NCBI RefSeq assembly: GCF_001439665.1
Contig: NZ_LMAK01000013.1
Span: 1-64,000, forward strand
DNA length: 64,000 nucleotides
Source: Formosa algae
GTDB taxonomy: Bacteria > Bacteroidota > Bacteroidia > Flavobacteriales > Flavobacteriaceae
Reading direction: 5' to 3'
Below the pieces are notes generated by a model. It searched no databases. It saw only the letters and a program-made list of their open reading frames with translations, and was not told the origin of the DNA. Both the position numbers and the translations under genes were made by a program. Positions 1-7,676 of the stretch are shown here, in pieces (the first letter of the stretch is position 1; each line of letters opens with the position of its first letter).

Positions 1-189
1 ATATAAAGCTATAGTGTTATAAGAATACAAGAGTACATTGGTATAAATCTATTTCGATATAATGTTATAAATGTATAAAAGCATATAGTTATAAAAATAT
101 TTGGATATAAATGTATTCGAAAAATAAAACAAGAGTAAAACACATATCTTGCTTTATTATTTCTCGGAAACCCAATTTATTCAAAATAA
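1..189. repeat. AT-rich repeat region beyond the primase-type gene
   Basis: This noncoding stretch is very AT-rich and holds many TATAAA-type words. Two 20-nt direct repeats can be aligned, 38-57 and 101-120; both begin TTGG, contain TATAAAT and end CGA, with two small compensating indels. It lies downstream of the element's replication genes, so an origin or part of one is possible, but the low complexity makes the repeats weak evidence. The window edge cuts the region. Confidence 0.35.
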
Positions 190-1101
190 TTAAGGTTTAA
201 TTTTGATTAAATAATCAGCTAAATCCAACCCCATGTCTTTTTCCTTTTCAGTAGCATAATCTCTCAATAAAGTAGACGTTCTAAAAGTTGCTAAATTTGT
301 AAATGTTGGAATCTTATCATTCCAAATGTCATAACATTTCAAATCTGGAAATAAAATCACACTCCTACCCTTTAAGCATTTTGTTTTTGAAGCATTCAAA
401 TTATTTACACTCCCACAGGCAAGCCAAATAAATTCCGGCAAATAAATACTAGATATTACAGCTGTTTTTTCACTCTCAACAATAGCAACAGGCTTGTTCT
501 TATCTTCAACCAATAAATGTTCACCAAAATAACATTGATCAAGATTAAAGTCTTTCAGTTTTAAAACGCTATGAACCCAATTGATATGATTGAATGGTTT
601 TTTTTCTCTTTTACCACTTTTAGGATTATAGAGCATAATTTTTCCGCTCCTTACTCTTCTTTCTTTATCCAATTGCCAAAATACTGTAGCTCCACTCCAA
701 TATTTTGATGTACCAATATTGTATTTTTCTTTTAAAAAATTAGCCGTTTCCATATCCCAAAGACTTGCTAAATAGTCAATAAAATAATTCTTTCCAGACA
801 TACTTTTCTGCATAATATCAATAGCTATAAAACTAGTTTTCAGTTTCGATTTTTTATCACCGATTCCTTTAGACTTAAAACTTATAGCAGATGAAATATT
901 GTTATCTTGAAAATATTCCCTAGGTTTATAGTGATAGCCACATTTTAGCATCCTATTACAACAACCAACTAATTCATTTAAATAAGCATTACTTTCAGTA
1001 TCTACATATTTAGTGAACACATTCTTCTTACCACATTTAGGGCAACAAAAACGAGTTTTCATTCCTTTATATGGTTCTAATTGATATCTAAACATTTTCA
1101 T
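190..1101 (-). CDS. Zinc-ribbon and Toprim-like primase-type protein (DUF6371-like)
   Basis: This 303-residue protein opens with a zinc-ribbon (C20-x2-C23, then C48 and C54 with H57 close by). A later IVESEKTA motif and a following LFPD segment look like the glutamate and acidic motifs of a Toprim fold, as in the DUF6371 proteins of Bacteroidota mobile elements. The ATG directly abuts the stop codon of the upstream helicase gene, so the two are probably translated together. Primer synthesis or template binding for element replication is inferred; no experimental role is known to me. A phage DnaG-like fragment is the main alternative. Confidence 0.7.
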   Translation of the reverse strand: MKMFRYQLEPYKGMKTRFCCPKCGKKNVFTKYVDTESNAYLNELVGCCNRMLKCGYHYKPREYFQDNNISSAISFKSKGIGDKKSKLKTSFIAIDIMQKSMSGKNYFIDYLASLWDMETANFLKEKYNIGTSKYWSGATVFWQLDKERRVRSGKIMLYNPKSGKREKKPFNHINWVHSVLKLKDFNLDQCYFGEHLLVEDKNKPVAIVESEKTAVISSIYLPEFIWLACGSVNNLNASKTKCLKGRSVILFPDLKCYDIWNDKIPTFTNLATFRTSTLLRDYATEKEKDMGLDLADYLIKIKP

Positions 1102-2655
1102 TTAATTAGATATATTTTTAGTTATAAAAAGAGGAAACCCATAGCTTTTGCGATTACCCAATTTATATCCCATTGCCTTTAATCTTTTTGAAAAATTCTG
1201 ATTAGAAAAAACTGTATAATGATTCATTTTGCAATAATCCACATATTCAATATAAACACTCTTAAGTGGACTTGTTTTATCAAAAGAAATAGAATACCCT
1301 TCTTCTTCCAAGAACATTAAAACACTATCACTTTCTTTTTTATATTGTAAAACTTCTTCTTCTACAATCTTACTTTGAGTAAAATCTTTATTTTTCAATA
1401 ATCGCGTTAAGCCATTCAAAACCCAATTAAAAACACCTGACAACTCTGTTTTTATGATTCTTTTCGAAAGATCCTTGTCTTGTCTTTCGGGAGGAATAGT
1501 AACTCTAAAAGGTAAAATTAGAAGTCTCCTAAAATAAGCATTTGTATTCTCTGCCTTTCCTGGTAACTCATTACAGTTGAACATAAGCCTTGCATAGTCC
1601 GTCATAATCTGAATGTCTTTATAAAGAAATCTAGCTTCTACAGGTTCTCCTGACACTAATTGTTTAAAAATACTGCTTTCAAGCTTCCCATTAATTTCAC
1701 TTGAATAATTAAGTAATTTACCCCCTAATTGTGCTCTAGAATTTCCTTGATCGTCAGTTAACCTATTTAATGAAAAATTTGTAACATTTTGACTACCTAA
1801 TAAAGCCATCATTATCTCAAATAAAACACTTTTACCATTTGCTCCAGCACCATACAAAAGCAACACCTTTTCTAGTTTTAAAACATTGTTTTTCACAAAA
1901 ATATAACCTAAATATTCTGCTAAAATATCTTGTAATTCTTGTTCTGGTAACACTTCATTTAAAAACATTTGAAACTGCGGTGCATTTGCCTCACTTTTAA
2001 AATCAAATGGTAGTTGATGGGTAAGAAAATCGGACTTTCTAAACTCTCTTAAAATTTGCCTTGTAGGTGTTATTTCAAAAGTTCCGTTATTCAAATTCAC
2101 AAGTGTCGTACTTCCATTACTTTCAACTTCTTTTAAGCGTGCATCTGATAAAAACTGTTTATACAAATCTTCTTTAAATAGATGATGTTTAGCATCAAAT
2201 TTATCAACTCCCATTTTCAAAGCAACATCTCCTAAAAAATCTTTAAAATCAACTACGCTTATAACTTCCCAATACTCAGAATTATACAAATAAATAAACT
2301 TGTTTTTTCTACAAAGACTATAGTCGACTTTATTTACTAATTCCAATAATATTTCTACGCAAGCAACTAAAAAATGCTTTTTTCGAAGTTTATTTTCTTC
2401 ACAATAGACACTAAAAGCAACAAGCTCTATACCTTCAAGTATTTCTTTTAAAATACTATCTGCTTGATTATTCTTCAATACTTGAAGATCACTAGCTGTC
2501 TTATTTAAAAGAGTTTCAGTTTCTTTAAGAATCTCATCTAATAAGGGTTTCCGCTCCTCTATAAGATCATTACTTATAATATTAGTTTCTTCCCTTAAAT
2601 TAAAATTATTACCTTGTGACTGCGAATTCTCAAGGTTGTTGTAGTGATTTTTCAT
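1102..2655 (-). CDS. P4/D5-type superfamily 3 replicative helicase
   Basis: A 517-residue protein with a Walker A motif GAGANGKS in the middle, a polar sensor segment FNCNELP and an arginine-containing RRLLILPF. This is the layout of the C-terminal helicase of P4-type primase-helicases and poxvirus D5. The long N-terminal part resembles the D5_N region and carries no primase active site that I can see, so priming probably relies on the next gene. The start overlaps the stop of the HTH gene in a TAATG junction, implying translational coupling. It is expected to unwind the element's DNA at its origin. The helicase call is firm; the element-specific role is inferred. Confidence 0.85.
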   Translation of the reverse strand: MKNHYNNLENSQSQGNNFNLREETNIISNDLIEERKPLLDEILKETETLLNKTASDLQVLKNNQADSILKEILEGIELVAFSVYCEENKLRKKHFLVACVEILLELVNKVDYSLCRKNKFIYLYNSEYWEVISVVDFKDFLGDVALKMGVDKFDAKHHLFKEDLYKQFLSDARLKEVESNGSTTLVNLNNGTFEITPTRQILREFRKSDFLTHQLPFDFKSEANAPQFQMFLNEVLPEQELQDILAEYLGYIFVKNNVLKLEKVLLLYGAGANGKSVLFEIMMALLGSQNVTNFSLNRLTDDQGNSRAQLGGKLLNYSSEINGKLESSIFKQLVSGEPVEARFLYKDIQIMTDYARLMFNCNELPGKAENTNAYFRRLLILPFRVTIPPERQDKDLSKRIIKTELSGVFNWVLNGLTRLLKNKDFTQSKIVEEEVLQYKKESDSVLMFLEEEGYSISFDKTSPLKSVYIEYVDYCKMNHYTVFSNQNFSKRLKAMGYKLGNRKSYGFPLFITKNISN

Positions 2656-3029
2656 TACTTCAACCTTTTATTTTTATTAGTTAAAAAGTCATCAGTATCA
2701 GAATGAATTTCTTTAAGTGTTTTTTGCTTTCCTTCTTTAATCCATTCAATAATTTCAGACTTAAAGAAAAAAAGACGTCCGTTTTTTTTGTAGTGCGGAA
2801 TTTGGTTTTTTTGACAGTAACCATAAAGGGTCTTTTTTGTGTACCCTGTTATTAAAGAGATTTCATCAATATTCTTAGGGTCTTCCTCTTCTTGTTCTTG
2901 TTTGGTTTTTTCCCAATGGTGTAAATAGTTTAAAATTTTAATGTTTGAGTGTTTAATCTCAATAACATCCAGTTGAGTTTGTGTAAAAGGAGGTACTTCC
3001 ATAGTAGTAATTTTATACGTTTCTACCAC
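2655..3029 (-). CDS. Helix-turn-helix protein, excisionase/MerR-like
   Basis: A 124-residue protein whose C-terminal half (about residues 55-115) is a winged HTH of the HTH_17/excisionase type: an ITGYTKKTLYGYCQ recognition region followed by a basic wing ending in a FFFKSEIIEWI helix. The N-terminal half is charged, with a Glu-rich stretch, and is not recognised. It is the first gene of the HTH-helicase-primase operon and overlaps the helicase start by one base. Four AAAGGT repeats lie directly upstream. It may be an excision factor, a repressor or an origin-binding protein; the sequence does not decide. Confidence 0.75.
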   Translation of the reverse strand: MVETYKITTMEVPPFTQTQLDVIEIKHSNIKILNYLHHWEKTKQEQEEEDPKNIDEISLITGYTKKTLYGYCQKNQIPHYKKNGRLFFFKSEIIEWIKEGKQKTLKEIHSDTDDFLTNKNKRLK

Positions 3030-3046
3030 AATGGTATCAGATTATT

Positions 3047-3113
3047 ACCTTTCTAGAAACTGAATAGCCTTTACCTTTTATGTTTTAACCTTTAGAACCT
3101 ATAATTTACCTTT
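3047..3113 (-). repeat. Four AAAGGT direct repeats upstream of the HTH gene
   Basis: Read on the minus strand, AAAGGT followed by T/A-rich bases occurs four times, at 3108-3113, 3088-3093, 3073-3078 and 3047-3052, with starts 15 to 26 nt apart. They fill the gap before the HTH/helicase operon and run into the 3' end of the neighbouring gene. They could be iterons or binding sites for the adjacent HTH protein. Confidence 0.45.
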
Positions 3114-4235
3114 CGGCTTATCTTTCGTTAGTATTTGGTTATTGGTTTCGTGCCATTTTGGTAAATCCTTATCTACTGAAAAACCTTTAAAAGCATTATT
3201 CATTATGTCAAAATACTTTCTACTTAAATTTTTCTTGTCGTATTCTAAATCAAAACAATTTTCATAAAATCTTCGAAATACACTTCTAACATCTTTTTTG
3301 TCTTTACTAAAGGGAACATTAAAGGATTGTTGTATTGGTTTTTTGTTTATAAAAGTAGATTCAATAAAAATTAATAGTTTTTGTTGGTCTAAATAAAAGG
3401 TTCCCTTTTTGTTAGGCTCTATTAATACGCTAAAAAAATCATATACATACTCTATGCTTACCTTAGGGATAAGTTTGTTTTGCATTTTTAGAATATCATC
3501 TTTTATTACTTTTGCTTTATTTGTGTTAGTGAAAACCTCTCCACTTGAATACTTTTTGAATATAGGTAGGAATAGTTCATTTTGAGTAAAAATAATACTC
3601 CAAGCTTTATAAAGATACCCTTCAATTAAACCATCCGTTAAGTCGTATTTGATGTTGTAATTTTCATTTTCAAAATCAAACCCCGTAATTACAGTTGAAA
3701 CTGGCGCATTTGAATGATTATTTGTTATAAATCTAAAAATTATATGAGCGGCCTCTTCTTTGCTGTTGTCGAATAGCAAATATGGTTTTACAATAACATT
3801 CAAGAACTGATTGTAGCCTGATTTAAAATTACTTGCATATCTTTTGAAATAGGGAGTTAGAGATGAGAGATATATGTATTGATTATTTAAGTTGTGTTGG
3901 TCTTTTAATTCTAGAAGTGTACCGATCTTCGCCCATAAGTTTACTCTATTATGCAAAGCACCTTCGATTAAGAAAGAGCAGTGGTTTATTATAGTGTTTT
4001 CATTTGGTCTATCGTGACTGGTATACTCTTTCCACTCGTCTGTCCTGTACATTCCTTTAAAAGTATCTGTATAAGACTTTTTTATAATATCGTCAACATT
4101 ACGTTTCGCTAATAAATATTCATGCGTATAGCCAAAATCTACAATTCTTTCGCAATTTACATCTTGCCATTTTGAAGTGTTTTTACTTGTTCTAACTTCT
4201 TCTAAAAGGTTGTCATTAATTAATACGTCTTTCAT
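3099..4235 (-). CDS. Hypothetical protein of the integrated element
   Basis: I do not recognise this 378-residue protein. It is charged, rich in Lys, Asn, Phe and Tyr, and has no signal peptide, membrane segment or obvious catalytic motif. The middle has several aromatic-rich helices and the C terminus is strongly basic (ending KDKPKGKL). It lies between the integrase and the HTH/helicase operon, all on the same strand, 65 bp downstream of the integrase stop. That position is often used by cargo or accessory replication genes. A cytoplasmic protein with a nucleic-acid or defence function is possible, but nothing seen proves it. Confidence 0.7.
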   Translation of the reverse strand: MKDVLINDNLLEEVRTSKNTSKWQDVNCERIVDFGYTHEYLLAKRNVDDIIKKSYTDTFKGMYRTDEWKEYTSHDRPNENTIINHCSFLIEGALHNRVNLWAKIGTLLELKDQHNLNNQYIYLSSLTPYFKRYASNFKSGYNQFLNVIVKPYLLFDNSKEEAAHIIFRFITNNHSNAPVSTVITGFDFENENYNIKYDLTDGLIEGYLYKAWSIIFTQNELFLPIFKKYSSGEVFTNTNKAKVIKDDILKMQNKLIPKVSIEYVYDFFSVLIEPNKKGTFYLDQQKLLIFIESTFINKKPIQQSFNVPFSKDKKDVRSVFRRFYENCFDLEYDKKNLSRKYFDIMNNAFKGFSVDKDLPKWHETNNQILTKDKPKGKL

Positions 4236-4300
4236 TCTATCTTATGTGAAATTCATGTAGTAAGTGTAGTAAATGCAGTTCTAAAAACAAATATTTTTTT

Positions 4301-5551
4301 TTAGAAGTCGAGTAAAGAATCAGCAAATTCCTTTTTTGCTTCATCTTCAAAGCCAGCGAAATAATTTTTTGTAACATTAAGATCACTATGATTTAAAGCT
4401 TCGCTAATGAATTCCATTGTTACTCCTTTACGAATTGAATTCGTTGCAAAAGAATGACGTGCCCAATAAAAACTACAATCTAATGGTAGATTGTTTGCTT
4501 TCGCAATTCTCTTTATGTGATCGTTTATGTAGCGATTGAAGTTTTTTATTTTTTTGTACTGAGTATTGATATCGTCTTCTTTACTTATTATATTAAAGAC
4601 AAACCCATTTTTGTTTTCATTACCGTACTTTTCTATAATTTTAGCTGTAAAGTCAGTTAGGTAAATAGTGATTTCTGTTTTTTCTGAGGACTTGTCGAAA
4701 GTTTTTGCTCTATAATATTTAAACTTATTGTCATCAATATCTGAATATTTGAGTAATGCAATATCTTTTAAATTCATTCCATTGCAAGCATAGCTAAAAA
4801 ACCAGAAGTCTTTGGCTTCTTCCTCTTTATTGTTTTCAACCTTAGATTCATATAATGCTTTAAGCTGAATACTGTTAAGTGCTTTCTTAACTTTTTTGGT
4901 ACGTGGAATTTTGTATTTGTTTTTTCCAAAAGGATATATGTCATTGCTAATATCGTTCTGCTCTATAGCATTATTAAAAACTGCTCGAAGTGTTCTTGTG
5001 TAAATTCCTATGGTAGTATAGCTTTTACCTTTGTTAATCATGAATTTCTCATAAGCTTTTAGCCATTCCACTGTAATTTCATTAAATGTTAATTTTTCAA
5101 TGTTACATTTATTAATTAGCTCGCTAAAATTAGCTAAAGAATTAAGAGTATATCTATAACTTTCTGCTGTACCAATTTTATCTATATTTTTATTTTTTTC
5201 AATTGCTAGATTGAAATAGTACTTAATGTTGTTTTTATCTGTGGATTTGCGAAAAAGCTTTGTTTCAAATTTAGAAAAGTCAAAAACAGACATCGCTTGA
5301 GCTTCGTCATTAGCTCTTTTTTCTATAGCTCTTAGCTTTAATTCTATTTCTTTGTTTGTACCTCTTAAGTTTTTGTTTTCAGGGTTTAGCCAAATTGTTT
5401 CAAACTCTTTTTCAGTTAAATCAATTCCTGTGGTGAAGTATCGTACCGTTTTTTTGTTATCGTGCTTGTTGTAAACTCTAATTTTAACTGAAAATTTGCC
5501 ATTTTCCTTTACTCGTCTTGTTTCGTGGTAAATTGAGATGTTGTAAGCCAT
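4301..5551 (-). CDS. Tyrosine recombinase (integrase)
   Basis: A 416-residue Bacteroidota-type integrase: an N-terminal arm-binding domain (about 1-85), a SAM-like core-binding domain (about 95-200) and a catalytic domain. Visible catalytic features are WARHSFAT, the later LNHSDLNVTKNY with the nucleophilic Tyr, and a Lys in the beta-hairpin. The box I arginine is replaced in NGMNLKDI, and the first His of HxxR is Tyr. I use the ATG at 5551, because an upstream in-frame TTG at 5569 overlaps a TATCTTTG -7 element. The gene lies next to the tRNA-Arg att site and should carry out integration and excision of the element. Confidence 0.9.
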   Translation of the reverse strand: MAYNISIYHETRRVKENGKFSVKIRVYNKHDNKKTVRYFTTGIDLTEKEFETIWLNPENKNLRGTNKEIELKLRAIEKRANDEAQAMSVFDFSKFETKLFRKSTDKNNIKYYFNLAIEKNKNIDKIGTAESYRYTLNSLANFSELINKCNIEKLTFNEITVEWLKAYEKFMINKGKSYTTIGIYTRTLRAVFNNAIEQNDISNDIYPFGKNKYKIPRTKKVKKALNSIQLKALYESKVENNKEEEAKDFWFFSYACNGMNLKDIALLKYSDIDDNKFKYYRAKTFDKSSEKTEITIYLTDFTAKIIEKYGNENKNGFVFNIISKEDDINTQYKKIKNFNRYINDHIKRIAKANNLPLDCSFYWARHSFATNSIRKGVTMEFISEALNHSDLNVTKNYFAGFEDEAKKEFADSLLDF

Positions 5552-5566
5552 ATTTATTATTTGAAA

Positions 5567-5574
5567 CAAAGATA
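5567..5574 (-). promoter_or_regulatory. Probable -7 promoter element of the integrase gene
   Basis: TATCTTTG on the minus strand matches the Bacteroidota TAnnTTTG consensus. Transcription would start about 8-10 nt before the ATG at 5551, leaving an almost leaderless mRNA. No TTG is seen at the ideal -33 distance. Confidence 0.5.
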
Positions 5575-5720
5575 ATTGTATTCACACAATATTCACACTT
5601 TTTACGGTATTAAACAGTAATGTAAGGATAGTTAAAATATGGTTTATTTGTGTTAGGTCTTTGTTTTGTTGGGGTTTTTGTGTTTTTTGGTAAAGAACAG
5701 GTAATAAACAAAAGTATATC

Positions 5721-5770
5721 GTCTTGATTACGGCTCAAGAGGTTACTGGTTTGAATCCAGTCGAGGTCAC
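5721..5770 (+). other. Attachment site: 3' half of a tRNA-Arg(ACG) gene
   Basis: A 5-bp anticodon stem (5723-5727 with 5735-5739) encloses the loop TTACGGC with anticodon ACG. A 5-nt variable region follows, then a T arm (ACTGG at 5745-5749, CCAGT at 5757-5761) and seven acceptor bases CGAGGTC with discriminator A5769. No D arm or 5' acceptor strand precedes it, so this is not a complete tRNA. Beside an integrase it is best read as one end (att) of an element integrated in the 3' half of the tRNA. The intact tRNA would lie at the other end, left of the window, with acceptor start GACCTCG. Confidence 0.8.
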
Positions 5771-5781
5771 TAGTGTTTATA

Positions 5782-5811
5782 AGGGTTTCAAGCAATTGAA
5801 ACCCTTTTTTT
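5782..5811 (+). terminator. Terminator left behind from the tRNA-Arg gene
   Basis: GGGTTTCAA and TTGAAACCC form a 9-bp stem with a short loop, followed by a run of T. It sits just downstream of the tRNA fragment, as the natural terminator of the disrupted tRNA locus would. Confidence 0.8.
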
Positions 5812-5825
5812 ATTCTGCTTTTCAC

Positions 5826-6269
5826 GCTTTTTCACCTCCTCTATACTATCATTATCGTCGTTCTACATCAAAAAATTTATATCACTAAACCGCATTCATT
5901 TTTTTTCAGCTAACAATACACCATATTAATAATTAGTCTGTATCGCTGTTTTATATAAGATTAAAAACAACTTAATCTACAGTATAGTAGTTTTAAGTTT
6001 AGTCATTTCGATTTTATACATACACTATTTTTAGATTAAAAAATAGGACTTTAGTCAGTTCTCGTTTTCCTACTGACTGAATATATCATGCCATCTACTT
6101 AAAATCTAATACTGTAAGTAGATTTAATTAATTTACAATGTATAAAAAGAGTAGTTTTATCGTTAGAATATCAGAACCTGACCATAATTACAGCACAAGA
6201 CAACTCTAATACAGACTCTTAAAAATAAATTAACCCCACTAATATAATACCCTTCTAAAACAAAAACAC
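5826..6269. other. Intergenic region between the att site and the YHYH operon
   Basis: About 440 bp, AT-rich, with no convincing gene. Two weak inverted repeats are visible: TAGTCAGT/ACTGACT around 6052-6079, and TCTACTT/AAGTAGA around 6093-6122. No clear TAnnTTTG promoter for the YHYH gene was found. Confidence 0.5.
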
Positions 6270-7055
6270 ATGAAAAAAACAATCGCAACATTTATATTAA
6301 CAACATTAGCCATTTCATTATTTATGGCTTGCTCTAGTGATGATTCTACTACAAGTAGCGACGATTCTAGCACTAGTGACGACACTACAACGCAAGATGA
6401 CGATGACGACGACACCGTAACAGAACTACACGCCGCATTTGCCGCATTTAATTCTGAAGCCACTACAATTTACCTAGACGGATCTAATGTTGTTATAGAA
6501 ACAACAGGTTTACCCGATCACGAAACAGTATATTGGGGAGAAGGAAACACCCTTTATATAGAAGAGCCAGATGTAGCAATAACGCCTTCTATTATGTCTA
6601 GCAACAATAATGCAGTAACTATTACTGTTGATGCGACTCCAGATTTAACAGGAAACACGGTAGACACAGAATTAAATACGATTGGTATTGCTGTTAGCGG
6701 AGCATCAATCTTTAATGATCAAGAAGGTGCTGGCGATTTAGACGAGGCTGCAGCATCTTTAGACTGGACAGGTGCACATATTGGTCCTGGCGTATATCAC
6801 TATCATTTAGAACCCATAGCGTTTACAGATGATGACGATAGTTTAGCAGGGATTTTATTAGATGGTGTATTTCTGTACGGAAGACAATGTTATTCTACTG
6901 GAACGTATCCTACAGATTTAGATGAATCTGGAGGACACACCTCTGAGACACAATATACAGATGGTGAGGAAGAATACCATTACCACATTATAAACGAAAT
7001 ATACTCTACAACAGGATCGTATTTAGCATTTGCTGGTCCGTTTCAAGGTTATTAA
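6270..7055 (+). CDS. YHYH-domain lipoprotein
   Basis: A 261-residue lipoprotein: the signal peptide ends in LFMAC with lipidated Cys21, followed by a Ser/Thr/Asp-rich acidic tether to about residue 50. The remainder matches the YHYH domain family, with the name motif twice (176-179 and 236-239) and a single Cys in GRQCYS. Clustered His and acidic residues suggest metal binding, but the family's function is unknown to me. It is the first gene of a set of three, two of them separated by 3 bp and the last two overlapping, ending in an SCO1 copper protein. This supports a role in copper handling at the cell surface by inference only. Confidence 0.85.
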   Translation: MKKTIATFILTTLAISLFMACSSDDSTTSSDDSSTSDDTTTQDDDDDDTVTELHAAFAAFNSEATTIYLDGSNVVIETTGLPDHETVYWGEGNTLYIEEPDVAITPSIMSSNNNAVTITVDATPDLTGNTVDTELNTIGIAVSGASIFNDQEGAGDLDEAAASLDWTGAHIGPGVYHYHLEPIAFTDDDDSLAGILLDGVFLYGRQCYSTGTYPTDLDESGGHTSETQYTDGEEEYHYHIINEIYSTTGSYLAFAGPFQGY

Positions 7056-7058
7056 TTA

Positions 7059-7676
7059 ATGAAAGCACTTATCGTCATAATATATGTTTCTTTATTCATT
7101 CTTATAGGTTGTAATAACACGACAACGCATAAGAATGTAGACGTAACTGAAGTCATTATTGAGATTAACAATATTGAAGTTTTGAAAGATGATTTGGTAC
7201 TTAACCAAATAGAAGGGAGATGGTATTACAAAGACAAACCTTATTTTGGTTATTCAGTTAAATACCACTCAAATGACACGCTAGCAGAACGATTAGGCTT
7301 TGTTAATGGCAAAAGAGAAGGCGTAGCCAGAAAATGGTCGGATAAAGGTGTACTTCGTATTGAGTCGTATTACAAACACAACCGTTTAGATCTTGCATAT
7401 AAAACATGGTGGGATAATGGTGTATTGTCTTCAGAAACTTACTATGAAAACGGCGTAAAACAAGGTGTTCAAAAGGAATGGTATCCTAATGGACAATTAG
7501 CCAAACAAAGACAACTCGTTAACGGAAAAGAAAATGGTTTACAACAGGCGTGGTTAAAAAACGGAACCCTATATGTAAATTACGAAGCCAAAAACGGGCG
7601 TATTTTTGGAATGAAAAGAGCAAATTCATGTTATAAACTAGAAGATGAAGTTATTAAAAGAGATAAAAAAATATAG
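7059..7676 (+). CDS. MORN-variant repeat lipoprotein (YwqK-like)
   Basis: A 205-residue lipoprotein with lipobox LIGC near residue 18. The body contains repeated units such as WWDNGVLSSETYYENGVKQG and WYPNGQLAKQRQLVNGKENG, which are MORN-type variant repeats. Databases often call these YwqK-family antitoxins, a name with no support here because no toxin is adjacent. It begins 3 bp after the YHYH gene, and its last 32 bp overlap the SCO gene in another frame, so the three are probably co-transcribed. It is likely a surface or periplasmic binding protein of unknown partner. Confidence 0.8.
   Translation: MKALIVIIYVSLFILIGCNNTTTHKNVDVTEVIIEINNIEVLKDDLVLNQIEGRWYYKDKPYFGYSVKYHSNDTLAERLGFVNGKREGVARKWSDKGVLRIESYYKHNRLDLAYKTWWDNGVLSSETYYENGVKQGVQKEWYPNGQLAKQRQLVNGKENGLQQAWLKNGTLYVNYEAKNGRIFGMKRANSCYKLEDEVIKRDKKI

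Noticed and set aside
1-130. CRISPR-like repeat array
   Set aside because: The TATAAA words are short, irregularly spaced and AT-driven, with no constant repeat/spacer lengths and no cas genes.
5721-5770. A complete tRNA-Arg gene
   Set aside because: The anticodon and T arms are intact, but no D arm or GACCTCG acceptor strand lies upstream, so only the 3' half is present.
5610-5825. Open frame of 71 codons across the att site on the minus strand
   Set aside because: It is the complement of the tRNA-Arg fragment and its terminator; the product shows no family features.
7059-7676. Toxin-antitoxin pair, suggested by the YwqK-like antitoxin family name
   Set aside because: The product is a MORN-repeat lipoprotein and neither neighbour resembles a toxin; the family name is not evidence.
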